A stretch of DNA of 64,000 bases from Halalkalibacter krulwichiae (lineage in GTDB: Bacteria; Bacillota; Bacilli; Bacillales; Bacillaceae_D): positions 1,387,501 to 1,451,500 of the forward strand of contig NZ_CP020814.1 of assembly GCF_002109385.1 (NCBI RefSeq), read 5' to 3'. Shown here piece after piece: positions 44,236 through 53,608 of the stretch (position 1 is its first letter; every line of letters begins with the position of its first letter). The notes beneath the pieces were generated by a model that was not told where the DNA came from, searched no databases, and was given only the letters and a program-made list of their open reading frames with translations. A program made the translations under genes and the position numbers.

Positions 44236-44252
44236 TTTAATTGTTAATTAAA
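44236..44252. promoter_or_regulatory. Upstream activator site 2
   Basis: TTTAATTGTTAATTAAA, second copy of the 17-base dyad, centred about 50 bases before the -24 element. Confidence 0.7.
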
Positions 44253-44287
44253 TGAGCGGAAAATCAAGAAAAATGAATGTGGTAACA

Positions 44288-44305
44288 TTGGCACTACTTT
44301 TGCAT
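44288..44305 (+). promoter_or_regulatory. Sigma-54 (SigL) promoter
   Basis: TTGGCAC, five bases, TTGCAT: an exact match to the -24/-12 consensus TGGCAC-N5-TTGCA, 42 bases before the aminotransferase start. Confidence 0.9.
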
Positions 44306-44346
44306 TAGAAAGAGTGAATACGTATAGGAGAAAGGGAGTCATCAAC

Positions 44347-45669
44347 ATGAATAATTGGATTAAAGAGTTAGAGGAGCTAGACAAGAAGCATTTTATCCAC
44401 CCGACATCACCAATAAAGCAACAGCAACAAGCTGGTCCTAGTTTTATTTTTACAAAGGGAGAAGGTGTCTATTTAGAAGATTTAAAAGGGAATCGAGTGA
44501 TTGATGGAATGTCCTCTTTATGGAATGTGAACATTGGTCATGGAAGAGAAGAGATGGGGGAAGTAGCGAAGGAGCAAATGTCAAAGCTTGCTTATAGTTC
44601 TTGTTTTGCCACTTTTAGCAATGAGCCTGCGATTCGGTTGGCAGCAAAGCTTGCCGAAGTGGCACCAGGAAACTTATCGGCCACTTTCTTTACATCTGGT
44701 GGATCAGAGGCGAATGATACCGCTTATAAATTAGCTAGGCATTATTGGATTTTAAAAGGGAAACCAAATAAGCAAAAGATTATTACAAGAACGAAGTCCT
44801 ATCATGGTGTAGCGTTGGGGGGAACGAGTGCGACCGGGTTGCAGCCGTTCCGTGAGTTTACAAATTCGATCGCTCCTGATTTTGATTATGTAGATCACTT
44901 TTCTAGCGAAGCATTAAGGCGCAAAATTGAAGAGGAAGGTCCAGAAAAAATCGCGGCTTTTGTAGCGGAGCCGGTACAAGGGGCTGGTGGAGTTCATATT
45001 GCACCTGAAGAATATTTCAAAGAAGTACGCGTTATCTGCGATCAGTATGACATTTTATTTATCACAGATGAAGTAATTACAGGGTTTGGGCGTACTGGAA
45101 CATATTTTGGAATTGAACACTATGGAGTCGTACCAGATATGATGTGCTTTGCTAAAGGGGTGACGAGTGGCTATGCACAGTTAGGCGGGGTGATGATGTC
45201 GGATCAAATGTATGAAGAGTTCAAGGAACTTTCAACGGGTACTCTTTTACACGGTTATACGTATAGCGGTCATGCGATGGCTTGTAGCGTCGCGCTAAAG
45301 AACCTTGAAATTATTGAAAAGGAGCAGTTGATTACTCGTGCTAAGGAAATGGGTGGTGAAATGCTTGCAGGCTTTAAAGAACTGCAACGTAAACACTCGA
45401 TCATTGGCGAAGTAAGAGCACTTGGGCTTATGGGGGCAATTGAAATTGTAAAGGATCAAAATTCAAAAGAACGATACCAAACTGCTTTAGCCCCAATCAT
45501 TGTTACAGAAGCTGCCAAGCGGGGTCTCGTCGTACGTTCCGTCGTTTTTGATAGTCAAGATACGCTTGTAATCGCTCCTCCTTTGATCATCAACAAGAAA
45601 GAAATCGAGGAAATGATGACGATTTTATCAAATACTTTTGCAGAAGTTGAACTGAAGATGATAGGATGA
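44347..45669 (+). CDS. Class III omega-aminotransferase
   Basis: A 440-residue PLP enzyme. GMSSLWNVNIGHG near the N-terminus, FFTSGGSEANDTAYKLAR, the YHG motif (KSYHGVALGGTSATGL), FITDEVITGFGRTG with the PLP-binding Asp, and FAKGVTSGYAQLGG with the Schiff-base lysine are all present. Members transfer amino groups from beta-alanine, 4-aminobutyrate, taurine or similar omega-amines to pyruvate or 2-oxoglutarate. ATG 44347 follows AAGGGAG. The sigma-54 promoter and divergent activator show dedicated induction. The amine is not determinable; a taurine:pyruvate aminotransferase that would feed the xsc pathway is possible but unproven. Confidence 0.88.
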   Translation: MNNWIKELEELDKKHFIHPTSPIKQQQQAGPSFIFTKGEGVYLEDLKGNRVIDGMSSLWNVNIGHGREEMGEVAKEQMSKLAYSSCFATFSNEPAIRLAAKLAEVAPGNLSATFFTSGGSEANDTAYKLARHYWILKGKPNKQKIITRTKSYHGVALGGTSATGLQPFREFTNSIAPDFDYVDHFSSEALRRKIEEEGPEKIAAFVAEPVQGAGGVHIAPEEYFKEVRVICDQYDILFITDEVITGFGRTGTYFGIEHYGVVPDMMCFAKGVTSGYAQLGGVMMSDQMYEEFKELSTGTLLHGYTYSGHAMACSVALKNLEIIEKEQLITRAKEMGGEMLAGFKELQRKHSIIGEVRALGLMGAIEIVKDQNSKERYQTALAPIIVTEAAKRGLVVRSVVFDSQDTLVIAPPLIINKKEIEEMMTILSNTFAEVELKMIG

Positions 45670-45711
45670 AACACAATTTAACGGTACCTGCTTGAAGTAA
45701 AACAATTTAAC

Positions 45712-45760
45712 GGGCGTCTCAAAAGGTCAAAACAAGACCTTTTGAGACGCCCTCATTTGT
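45712..45760. terminator. Bidirectional terminator with TCTC..GAGA core, copy 3
   Basis: A 17-base perfect stem (45712-45728 with 45736-45752) with a 7-base loop, between the convergent aminotransferase and GntR genes. Confidence 0.9.
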
Positions 45761-46371
45761 TATTGGTTTAAATAATGCAAGCAGAATTCTAAGTCAGCCT
45801 GCAAATGCTTTTTCATTAATTCTTCTGCGAGATCACTGTCATGGTTAAGGATTGCCTGATAAATCTCTTCATGTTCGTCAATCAAAAAAGGTCTTTTATA
45901 AAGGACAACGGTTTTGCGGAATAAATAAATGATGGACTGCATGCGATCAATTGTATCAATCATGACAGGATTATTGGTCGCTTGAACAATTAATCCATGG
46001 AATTCTTCATTCGCTTTCATAATTTCTTCACTTGTACCGTTTCGTCCGATTTGCACACATTCTTGAAGTCGTTCTATGTTCGTATCATTCATATACATGG
46101 CTGCATTTCGTGTAGCAAATCCTTCAAGTAAAATACGGACTTGAAAGATATTGCGTAGATCGGTTTCGGTAGGATTGGCCACTCTCTTTTCTTGTATCAG
46201 TCCTTCTTGTTCCAACTTTCGTATAGCTTCTCTAATAGGGGTTCTACTAACTCCTAATTCGGAAGCAAGCTTTTCTTCAACTAGCTTTGTTCCTCGAGAG
46301 AGCTCACCGTTCAAGATTTGATCTCTAATGTATTCATAAGCTTTTGAGTAAGCGGATGTATGTTTCTTCAA
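45760..46371 (-). CDS. GntR/FadR-family regulator of the acid-sugar genes
   Basis: A regulator with a GntR winged helix (YIRDQILNGELSRGTKLVEEKLASELGVSRTPIREAIRKL) and an all-helical FCD domain (FQVRILLEGFATRNAAMY, ANEEFHGLIVQATNN, EHEEIYQAIL). The start is uncertain. TTG 46371 gives 203 residues and a normal N-terminus but lacks a clear ribosome-binding site. The only strong AAAGGAGG upstream (about 46413) abuts an ATG in another frame that closes after 14 codons, and the longest in-frame opening begins inside the operator. A frameshift or leader peptide may hide here. It is divergent from the dehydrogenase gene with TTGTATACAA-type operators between. Confidence 0.8.
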   Translation of the reverse strand: MKKHTSAYSKAYEYIRDQILNGELSRGTKLVEEKLASELGVSRTPIREAIRKLEQEGLIQEKRVANPTETDLRNIFQVRILLEGFATRNAAMYMNDTNIERLQECVQIGRNGTSEEIMKANEEFHGLIVQATNNPVMIDTIDRMQSIIYLFRKTVVLYKRPFLIDEHEEIYQAILNHDSDLAEELMKKHLQADLEFCLHYLNQ

Positions 46372-46485
46372 TATGTTGTAACTGTTACGTGGATGATAAC
46401 TGTAACAGTCATCCTCCTTTCTAGAAAAACGTCCATTCCTATAAAGTATAAGAGTATTACCTGAAAATTGGAAGGGTCCAAATAG

Positions 46486-46540
46486 TTTTGTATACAAAAA
46501 TAGATAAAAGTGTATACAAAACTAAAATATTTGTGTACAA
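46486..46540. promoter_or_regulatory. GntR operator cluster (TGTATACA type)
   Basis: TTTTGTATACAAAA (46486-46499) is a perfect palindrome; TGTATACA recurs at 46511-46518 and TTGTGTACAA at 46531-46540. Three sites spaced 20-25 bases apart lie between the divergent gntR and dehydrogenase genes and match known FadR-subfamily operators. Confidence 0.75.
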
Positions 46541-46550
46541 TCAATTTGTA

Positions 46551-46565
46551 TTGAAAACGCTTTAA
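46551..46565 (+). promoter_or_regulatory. cre-like site before the acid-sugar operon
   Basis: TTGAAAACGCTTTAA has one mismatch to the cre consensus and lies 20 bases before the dehydrogenase start. Confidence 0.5.
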
Positions 46566-46585
46566 GATTTTTAGGAGGTAAGACA

Positions 46586-47479
46586 ATGAAAATAGGATTT
46601 ATTGGTCTAGGTATAATGGGAAAGCCAATGACACTCAATTTGATCAACAAAGGGTTTAATGTAACCGTATACGATATAAATGAAGAGGCTGTTCAACAAC
46701 TAGTAAAGGCAGGGGCAATGGAAGCTGGATCACCAAAGGAAGTAGCGGAACAGAGTGAGGTTATCATCACAATGCTTCCAAAGTCTGAACATGTAAAAAG
46801 TGTAATCATAAATGAAAACGGAATCATTAATGGAGCAAAAGAAGAAACGACTGTCATAGATATGAGTTCTATTACACCAGATGCATCAAGAGAATTAGCT
46901 GCTATTTTAAAAGAAAAAGGAATTAGTATGTTAGATGCACCGGTAAGTGGAGGAGAGCCAAAGGCAATTGATGGGACACTTGCAATCATGGTTGGTGGAG
47001 ATCAAGAAGTGTTTCAACGCGTAAAACCAGTGCTCGAAGCGATGGGCCAAGAGATTACATTAGTCGGCGGAAATGGCTGTGGCACAACCGCGAAGCTTGC
47101 GAATCAAATTATTGTGAATGTTAATATCGCAGCAATGTCTGAAGCGCTTGTATTAGCTTCAAAAGCAGGAATAGATATTGAGAAAATGTATCAAGCAATT
47201 CGAAGTGGACTAGCTGGAAGTTCTGTTTTAGATGCGAAGGTTCCATTAATACTAGAAAGAAACTTTGTTGCTGGTGGACGGATAGACATTAATGCAAAAG
47301 ACTTAACGAATGTAAAAGAAACAGCTAATGCACTAGGTGCGCCGCTTCCCCTTTCAAGTCAAGTGCTTGAAATGTTTGAGGATCTAATAAACGAAGGTAA
47401 AGCAGCAGACGATCATGGTGGACTCATTCAGTATTATGAGAAATTAGCAAATACAGAAGTAAAGGGGAATGAATCATGA
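46586..47479 (+). CDS. 3-hydroxyisobutyrate-dehydrogenase-family enzyme, probable tetronate dehydrogenase
   Basis: A 297-residue NAD(P) enzyme. GFIGLGIMGKPMTLNLI is the nucleotide-binding start, DAPVSGGEPKAIDGTLAIMVGG is the substrate motif, and GTTAKLANQIIV carries the catalytic lysine. Family members are tartronate-semialdehyde reductase and the LtnD/DenD dehydrogenases that oxidise L-threonate or D-erythronate before a DUF1537 kinase. TAGGAGG precedes ATG 46586. The overlap with the DUF1537 kinase gene (ATGA) favours the tetronate dehydrogenase role. Confidence 0.85.
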   Translation: MKIGFIGLGIMGKPMTLNLINKGFNVTVYDINEEAVQQLVKAGAMEAGSPKEVAEQSEVIITMLPKSEHVKSVIINENGIINGAKEETTVIDMSSITPDASRELAAILKEKGISMLDAPVSGGEPKAIDGTLAIMVGGDQEVFQRVKPVLEAMGQEITLVGGNGCGTTAKLANQIIVNVNIAAMSEALVLASKAGIDIEKMYQAIRSGLAGSSVLDAKVPLILERNFVAGGRIDINAKDLTNVKETANALGAPLPLSSQVLEMFEDLINEGKAADDHGGLIQYYEKLANTEVKGNES

Positions 47480-48902
47480 GCAACAGACTACTAACAGAAC
47501 TTCAACACCAATACTCTCCTGTTAATGAAGAAGAAGTTACAAAATTATGGAATGAGGTTAGACCGACTTTCACTGATAAAATCATTGTGTTAGATGATGA
47601 TCCAACTGGAGTACAAACGGTTCATGGAGTCTCAGTTTATACGGATTGGGAGGAAGAAACGATTGAACTAGGATTTAAAGAAGAAAATCAAATGTTCTTT
47701 ATTTTAACGAATTCTAGAGCGTTTACGGAAAAAGAAACTAAGACCGCTCATGAACATATTGCAGAAAGAGTCGAGCGAATAGCTCAGAAGTTAGGCAGAT
47801 CTTATATGATCATCAGCCGTGGTGATTCAACGCTACGAGGGCATTATCCACTTGAGACAGAAGTGATGAAGAACACGATTGAAGAACACAGTTCAATGAA
47901 ACTTGATGGAGAAATTCTTTTGCCATTCTTCAAAGAAGGGGCCGTCTTACGATTGAGAATGTCCATTATGTTCAGTACGATCAAAAGCTTGTCCCAGCTG
48001 GTGAAACAGAGTTTGCCAAAGACCGGACATTCGGATTTGCTTCCAGTCATTTAGGTGAGTGGATCGAAGAGAAGACAGAGGGCGCGTTTAAAGCTGAGGA
48101 TGTAACGTATATTTCGTTGCAATCTATTCGAAGTCTTGCAGTGGAGGAAATAACAAAGCAATTAATAGATGTGACTGATTTTAATAAAGTTGTCGTAAAT
48201 GCCATTGAAGAAGAAGATGTCCGAATCTTTGCGATTGCCTTAATTAAAGCAATGAATAAAGGGAAGCGCTTTATGTTCAGGTCAGCAGCTACATGGACGA
48301 AAGTGATTGGAAATATATCGTCGAAGCCACTTTTGAAGCGTTCAGACTTAATAGAGCAATCTGTAGAGAATGGTGGTTTAATTATTGTAGGATCGCACGT
48401 CCAAAAAACGACTGAACAATTACAAGAACTTCAATCCCTTACTTCAATTACTGCAATTGAATTTGATTGTCATCTAGTGTTAGAGAAGGAACAATTCCGT
48501 AAAGAAATAGAGCGAGTGAAAAAAGAAGCGGAAAGTTCAGTTGCTGCAGGAGAGACGACCGTTATTTTTACAAAGCGTGAGCGCCTTGATTTAGGTGAAG
48601 GGATGAAAGAAGAGGAATTAAAACTATCAGTTGAGATTTCAGATGCTGTCACAAGCATTGTTCGTCATTTTGCAATCACTCCTAAATACATCATTGCCAA
48701 AGGTGGAATCACTTCTAGCGATGTGGGTACGAAAGGCTTGCAAGTCAAAAGAGCAACAGTAGCTGGTCAAATTGCCCCAGGAGTACCAGTTTGGAAAACG
48801 GGCAGCGAAAGTACATTTCCGGCTATTCCGTATATAATTTTTCCCGGAAATGTGGGAACAGCAAGTACATTGAAAGAAATTGTGATAGAGCTTGAACAAT
48901 AA
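47476..48902 (+). pseudogene. otnK: DUF1537-family four-carbon acid sugar kinase, single -1 frameshift
   Basis: OtnK-type kinases phosphorylate 3-oxo-tetronates. The N-terminal domain (IVLDDDPTGVQTVHGVSVYTDW, ISRGDSTLRGHYPLE) and the C-terminal nucleotide domain (KGGITSSDVGTKGL, PVWKTGSESTFPAIPYIIFPGNVG) are both intact but in different frames. The break is at GGGG 47938-47941; one extra G reads on as GRLTIENVHYVQYDQKLVPAGETEFAKDR and gives 475 residues, the family length. The ATG overlaps the dehydrogenase stop. Probably one functional gene with a sequencing dropout. Confidence 0.85.
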
Positions 48903-48923
48903 AGATCGTTAGGGGGAATTCAA

Positions 48924-50266
48924 ATGGTAACAGGAAATATGTTATTAGTAGTCTTTTTAATCGCTTTAATCGTATTGTTTGTCTTAATATTGAAAATGAA
49001 ATTGGAACCTTACCTAGCTTTAATTGGGGTTGCATTAGGAACCGGGGTTGTAATTGGAATTCCTCTATCAGAAGTTCCAGGAATTGTTGCGTCAGGATTT
49101 GGGAATACCTTAACAGGCGTTGGGATTCTGATTGGATTAGGAGTCATCTTCGGGCAGTTTCTTGCTGCCTCTGGTGCTGTTGAAAGAATTGCTCAGTCAG
49201 TCTTAAAAGTATTTGGAATTAAACGGTCACCTGCGGGCTTAGCTTTGACAGGTACGGCTGTATCAATTCCGGTATTCTTTGATGCCGCATTTGTCATTTT
49301 GAGCGGGCTTATTAAAAGTTTAACGAAAAAGACAGGGATACCTGTTATCTCATTTGTAACTGCTTTAGGTGTTGGATTAATTGTTTCTCATAGTATGATC
49401 GCTCCAACGCCAGGGCCGTTAATTGTCGCTGAAAATACGAATTCTGATTTAGGTTTCTTTATTCTATATGGAATCATTTGTGCAATTCCTGCGACACTTG
49501 TCGGTGGATATTTGTACGGCATGTTCATTGGAAAACGCATTCAACCTAATGGTGAAATCGAAGAAGCTCAGGTGAGTGAAGCTGAAAAGCCAAGAAAGCA
49601 AATTAGTACTTCTCTTTCGCTTGGAATGTTAGCGTTACCAATTGTGTTGATTTTATTAAATACTTTTTCAAAATTATTATTCCCTGATACTCAATTAGCT
49701 GCTTTCTTCGGATTTATTGGAGATAAGAATGTTGCGTTATTTATAAGTGTTATTGTTGGTGTCATTGTTTTAACTCCTTATATTTCTACTCCTAAGCAAA
49801 CACTTTATTCTGAAGCGATCAGTTCAGCTGGTATTATTATCTTAATTACAGGTGCTGGGGATCTTTTGGTGCAGTTATTAATCAAAGTGGTGTAGGAGAT
49901 CATTTAATTGCAACGATGCAGAGCTGGAGTATACCGGTTTTCCTTCTTGCCTTTATTTTCTCTCAAATTTTACGTGCTTCATTAGGTTCCGCGACAGTTG
50001 CCTTAGTCACTACCTCTAGTATCTTAGGACCTTTAGCGATTGATTTAGGTGTCGCACCAGTACTTCTTGGTCTAGCGATTTGTGCAGGGGCAATTGGTTT
50101 ATCTCTTCCTAATGATTCCGGATTCTGGGTTGTGAACAAATTTGGTAAATTAACAATTGCTCAAACATTAAAAGCATGGACAGTTGGTGGCTTTGTTGCT
50201 GGATTATCCGCATTAGGAATGGTTTACATCTTAAGCTTATTCTCTGGTATTCTACCTGGACTTTAA
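48924..50266 (+). pseudogene. GntP-family acid-sugar permease, single -1 frameshift
   Basis: A proton symporter of the gluconate permease family with 12 or so membrane helices. LGLGVIFGQFLAASGAVERIA-type sequence near the start, PVFFDAAFVILSGLI, and after the break LRASLGSATVALVTTSSIL and LPNDSGFWVVNKFG are typical. The frame is lost at GGGG 49857-49860; adding one G restores GAGGSFGAVINQSGVGDHL and a 447-residue protein. GGGGGA precedes ATG 48924. It probably imports the acid sugar handled by the neighbouring enzymes. Confidence 0.85.
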
Positions 50267-50294
50267 CATGTATTTCTACAAAAAGAGAACCTAG

Positions 50295-51149
<855 letters not shown>

Positions 51150-51162
51150 TCTTATGCAGTTG

Positions 51163-51202
51163 AAGAACTCTTCTAGGCCTTATTGCCCAGGAGAGTTCTT
51201 TT
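51163..51202 (+). terminator. Terminator of the acid-sugar operon
   Basis: AAGAACTCT (51163-51171) pairs with AGAGTTCTT (51192-51200), with inner AGG/CCT-type pairing, followed by TTAATT. Confidence 0.7.
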
Positions 51203-51327
51203 AATTGAAGGTTTTTCATTGATCAAGTCGATTTTAACTATTTATGCAACTTTTTCGTCCCGCTGATATCCTTCTGACATTGATCCTTTATTCTTTTATG
51301 TAACAACTGAAGAATGATAAAGGGTGA

Positions 51328-52623
51328 ATGAATGTGAGTAAAGAAATCAAACAAAAAGAGTCCATTTGGCGAAATTCAATTTTCATGAAATTATTTGCTT
51401 CCTATACAGTGTCGATGTTCGGTCATTGGTTTGATATGGTTGCAATCATTGTATTGTTTAGTTATGTATGGGAGACAGAACCGATTGTTTTGGCGCTTAT
51501 CCCTGTTGCTTATGCGTTACCACAAGTCCTTTTAGGGCAGTTTGCTAGTATGTTGACAGATCGATTTCATAAAGTGAAAGTTATGCTGGTAGCAGATGTT
51601 GCAACGGCAGTCTTAACATTTTTGCTCGTATTTACAAAAGGTCCATGGATCGCACTTGTTCTCATCGCGCTTCGGTCCACGATCAGTGTTGTACATTTAC
51701 CTGCTCAACAGGGACTTATTAAACGAGTAGTGAAAGAAAAGCTGCTTATGAAAGCTGTGACGTTAAACGGTTCGGTTAATCAATTAGCGAAAATGATCGG
51801 ACCATTGATTGGTGCGTCTCTACTAACCATTTTCTCACCGAAGCTATGTATGATAGTAAATGCAATTTGTTATACGATATCCGCTTTCATATTGTTTAAG
51901 GTTTTGTTAGACAAAAAAGACAATGAGAAAACCTCTACTCCTGTCGTGGTAAATAAAATAAGATTAGGATTTTGGGGAACGTGGAAAACAGGGTGGCTCA
52001 TCGTTTTCCAGAAAAAAACGCTTTATTACAGTTTAATGGCTACTTTCATTGGTGTGACAGCCATTCAAATGGTCGACATTCAGTTCCCCGTTTTGTTTCG
52101 GGAGATTGCTCCGCATCTACCTCATTTACCAGGTTGGTTAATGGCAGCATCAGGTGCAGGCGCCCTTACCATGATCATGTTATTAAACCACTTTAGAAAA
52201 TTAACGAACTATGGATGGTTGATTGGAATCAGCTTATTCTTCATCGGGGCAGGTTTTGCAGGAGTCGCATTACTAAAGGAAGGATTTCATATTTTCTTTC
52301 CTCTTTTATTCGGTTTTATTGTTGGGTTAGGAGTAGGCCTGCTAACAATTACAAATCAGTACATTGTACAATCAGAAACAACGGAACAAGAAATTGGTAG
52401 AGTCACTGCTATCACGAACTCTGTTATCAGCTTTACTGTGATCTTGTCTCCACTAGCAGGTGGTGTACTTGTACAATATTTTGGCGTTCGGTTTGTTTAT
52501 TTAGGATCGGGTAGTTTATTGCTTTTGATTGGAATGCTTTTGTTTGTAGGGGATTCTATTTTGTTTAAAAATAATCAAAATAGAAAAAAGGTGGTGATCG
52601 CAGAGGGAAAGTCAAGCTCTTGA
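51328..52623 (+). CDS. MFS transporter
   Basis: A 431-residue protein with 12 hydrophobic segments and the MFS loop motif LTDRFHKVKVML between helices 2 and 3. HLPAQQGLIKRVVKEKLLMKAVTLNGSVNQLAKMIGPLIGASL resembles the drug and siderophore-export type MFS proteins (YfiS/EntS-like group). AAGGGTG precedes ATG 51328; a GTG six bases on is an alternative. The substrate is unknown. The following small gene may be cotranscribed. Confidence 0.85.
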   Translation: MNVSKEIKQKESIWRNSIFMKLFASYTVSMFGHWFDMVAIIVLFSYVWETEPIVLALIPVAYALPQVLLGQFASMLTDRFHKVKVMLVADVATAVLTFLLVFTKGPWIALVLIALRSTISVVHLPAQQGLIKRVVKEKLLMKAVTLNGSVNQLAKMIGPLIGASLLTIFSPKLCMIVNAICYTISAFILFKVLLDKKDNEKTSTPVVVNKIRLGFWGTWKTGWLIVFQKKTLYYSLMATFIGVTAIQMVDIQFPVLFREIAPHLPHLPGWLMAASGAGALTMIMLLNHFRKLTNYGWLIGISLFFIGAGFAGVALLKEGFHIFFPLLFGFIVGLGVGLLTITNQYIVQSETTEQEIGRVTAITNSVISFTVILSPLAGGVLVQYFGVRFVYLGSGSLLLLIGMLLFVGDSILFKNNQNRKKVVIAEGKSSS

Positions 52624-52679
52624 CTTTCCCTCCATAACCCTTTTACATATACCTATAAATTCATCTAGGAGGCATACAA

Positions 52680-52928
52680 ATGGAACAACAGCACCAGCAT
52701 ACGTTAAGTATTGTTGACTTTAGCACAACCGCACATGGTTCAACCTTTGTGAAATTCACTGGATACGATGCTAAAATAGAGAAAAAGTTTTCAGGAGAAG
52801 TGAAATTTCTAGGTGGCAACCCGTATGGGGATATCATTCATCCTGATCGATCGACCTTATCTGATGACTGTAGACAGTATGTGCAAAATTTATTAGTGGA
52901 GAAATTTCATTCAGGAGAATTTCAATAA
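52680..52928 (+). CDS. Hypothetical protein, 82 residues
   Basis: A small soluble protein started by ATG 52680 after CTAGGAGG. It contains FVKFTGYDAKIEKKFSGEV followed by a glycine-rich GGNPYGDIIHPD and an acidic helix. I recognise no family. It is followed by its own terminator. Confidence 0.65.
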   Translation: MEQQHQHTLSIVDFSTTAHGSTFVKFTGYDAKIEKKFSGEVKFLGGNPYGDIIHPDRSTLSDDCRQYVQNLLVEKFHSGEFQ

Positions 52929-52955
52929 CTAATGAAAAAAAGGTAAATGATCTAG

Positions 52956-52987
52956 GCGCAATACAGCTGTGTATGTGCGCTTTTTTG
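52956..52987 (+). terminator. Terminator after the 82-residue gene
   Basis: GCGCA (52956-52960) pairs with TGCGC (52976-52980), with inner ATACA/TGTAT, followed by six T. Confidence 0.8.
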
Positions 52988-53064
52988 TTGCTAAAACTTA
53001 ATTGTAATAAAAAATCCTACCAAGGCGTTCGTTCACTGTGTTAATTAGTTAGGATATTAAAAAG

Positions 53065-53107
53065 AAATCAATACTTATTAATATTTATTATTAATAAGTA
53101 TTGATTT
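53065..53107. repeat. Perfect 19-base AT-rich inverted repeat
   Basis: Positions 53065-53083 and 53089-53107 are exact reverse complements with a 5-base TTTAT spacer. It lies 66 bases before the 52-residue gene. There is no GC core, so an operator or cruciform-forming site is as likely as a terminator. Confidence 0.8.
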
Positions 53108-53172
53108 TCATTATAAGGAAGTGTTAAACTTAATATTAGTTAATAGGAAGCGTGTACAGAGGAGGTTCTAAA

Positions 53173-53331
53173 ATGTATCAAGTAAATGAGACGATGGTAA
53201 TTGAGAAAATGGACGAGCATTTTTGCTTAGTGAAAGAAGCAAAAGGAAAGAAAACAGTTGAGATGTGCTTTTCAACAATTGAAGATGCACTATCTTATTC
53301 ATTTGAACGGAAATATTGTACGAGTTGTTAA
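53173..53331 (+). CDS. Small hypothetical protein, 52 residues
   Basis: ATG 53173 follows GAGGAGG and opens 52 codons (MYQVNETMVIEKMDEHF at the start, ERKYCTSC at the end) with its own terminator. It has four cysteines, two of them in the C-terminal CTSC, so metal binding is conceivable. No family is recognised. The large palindrome upstream may control it. Confidence 0.65.
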   Translation: MYQVNETMVIEKMDEHFCLVKEAKGKKTVEMCFSTIEDALSYSFERKYCTSC

Positions 53332-53334
53332 TTG

Positions 53335-53388
53335 AAAAAAAGGTGCCAGCTTAATTGTCGTCAAAGACTAAACTGGCACCTTTTTTTT
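53335..53388 (+). terminator. Terminator after the 52-residue gene
   Basis: A 15-base stem (53335-53349 with 53373-53387) across a 23-base loop, with A and T runs on either side, so it can work in both directions. The next 200 bases up to 53608 show no convincing gene. Confidence 0.85.
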
Positions 53389-53608
53389 GAATTGGATAAT
53401 AAGAATTTAAACAAAAATCAGAAGAATACCACATATTAAAACGTACCAATTTGAAATAGGATGAAAGAATATAGGGGAAAGATTGTACCTTTTTCAAACG
53501 GAACCCTATCCCCTTCAATATATGATGTATTCCACTTAATTCCATGTATCATTACCGTTATTCATGATACTATTTTTCTAATATTAATTTCAGAAGATGG
53601 AGCTCTCT

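Noticed and set aside
44175..44252. AT-rich TTAATTA repeats as a replication origin or integration site.
   Set aside because: Their place between a sigma-54 activator and a -24/-12 promoter explains them better as activator-binding sites; no DnaA boxes are clustered there.
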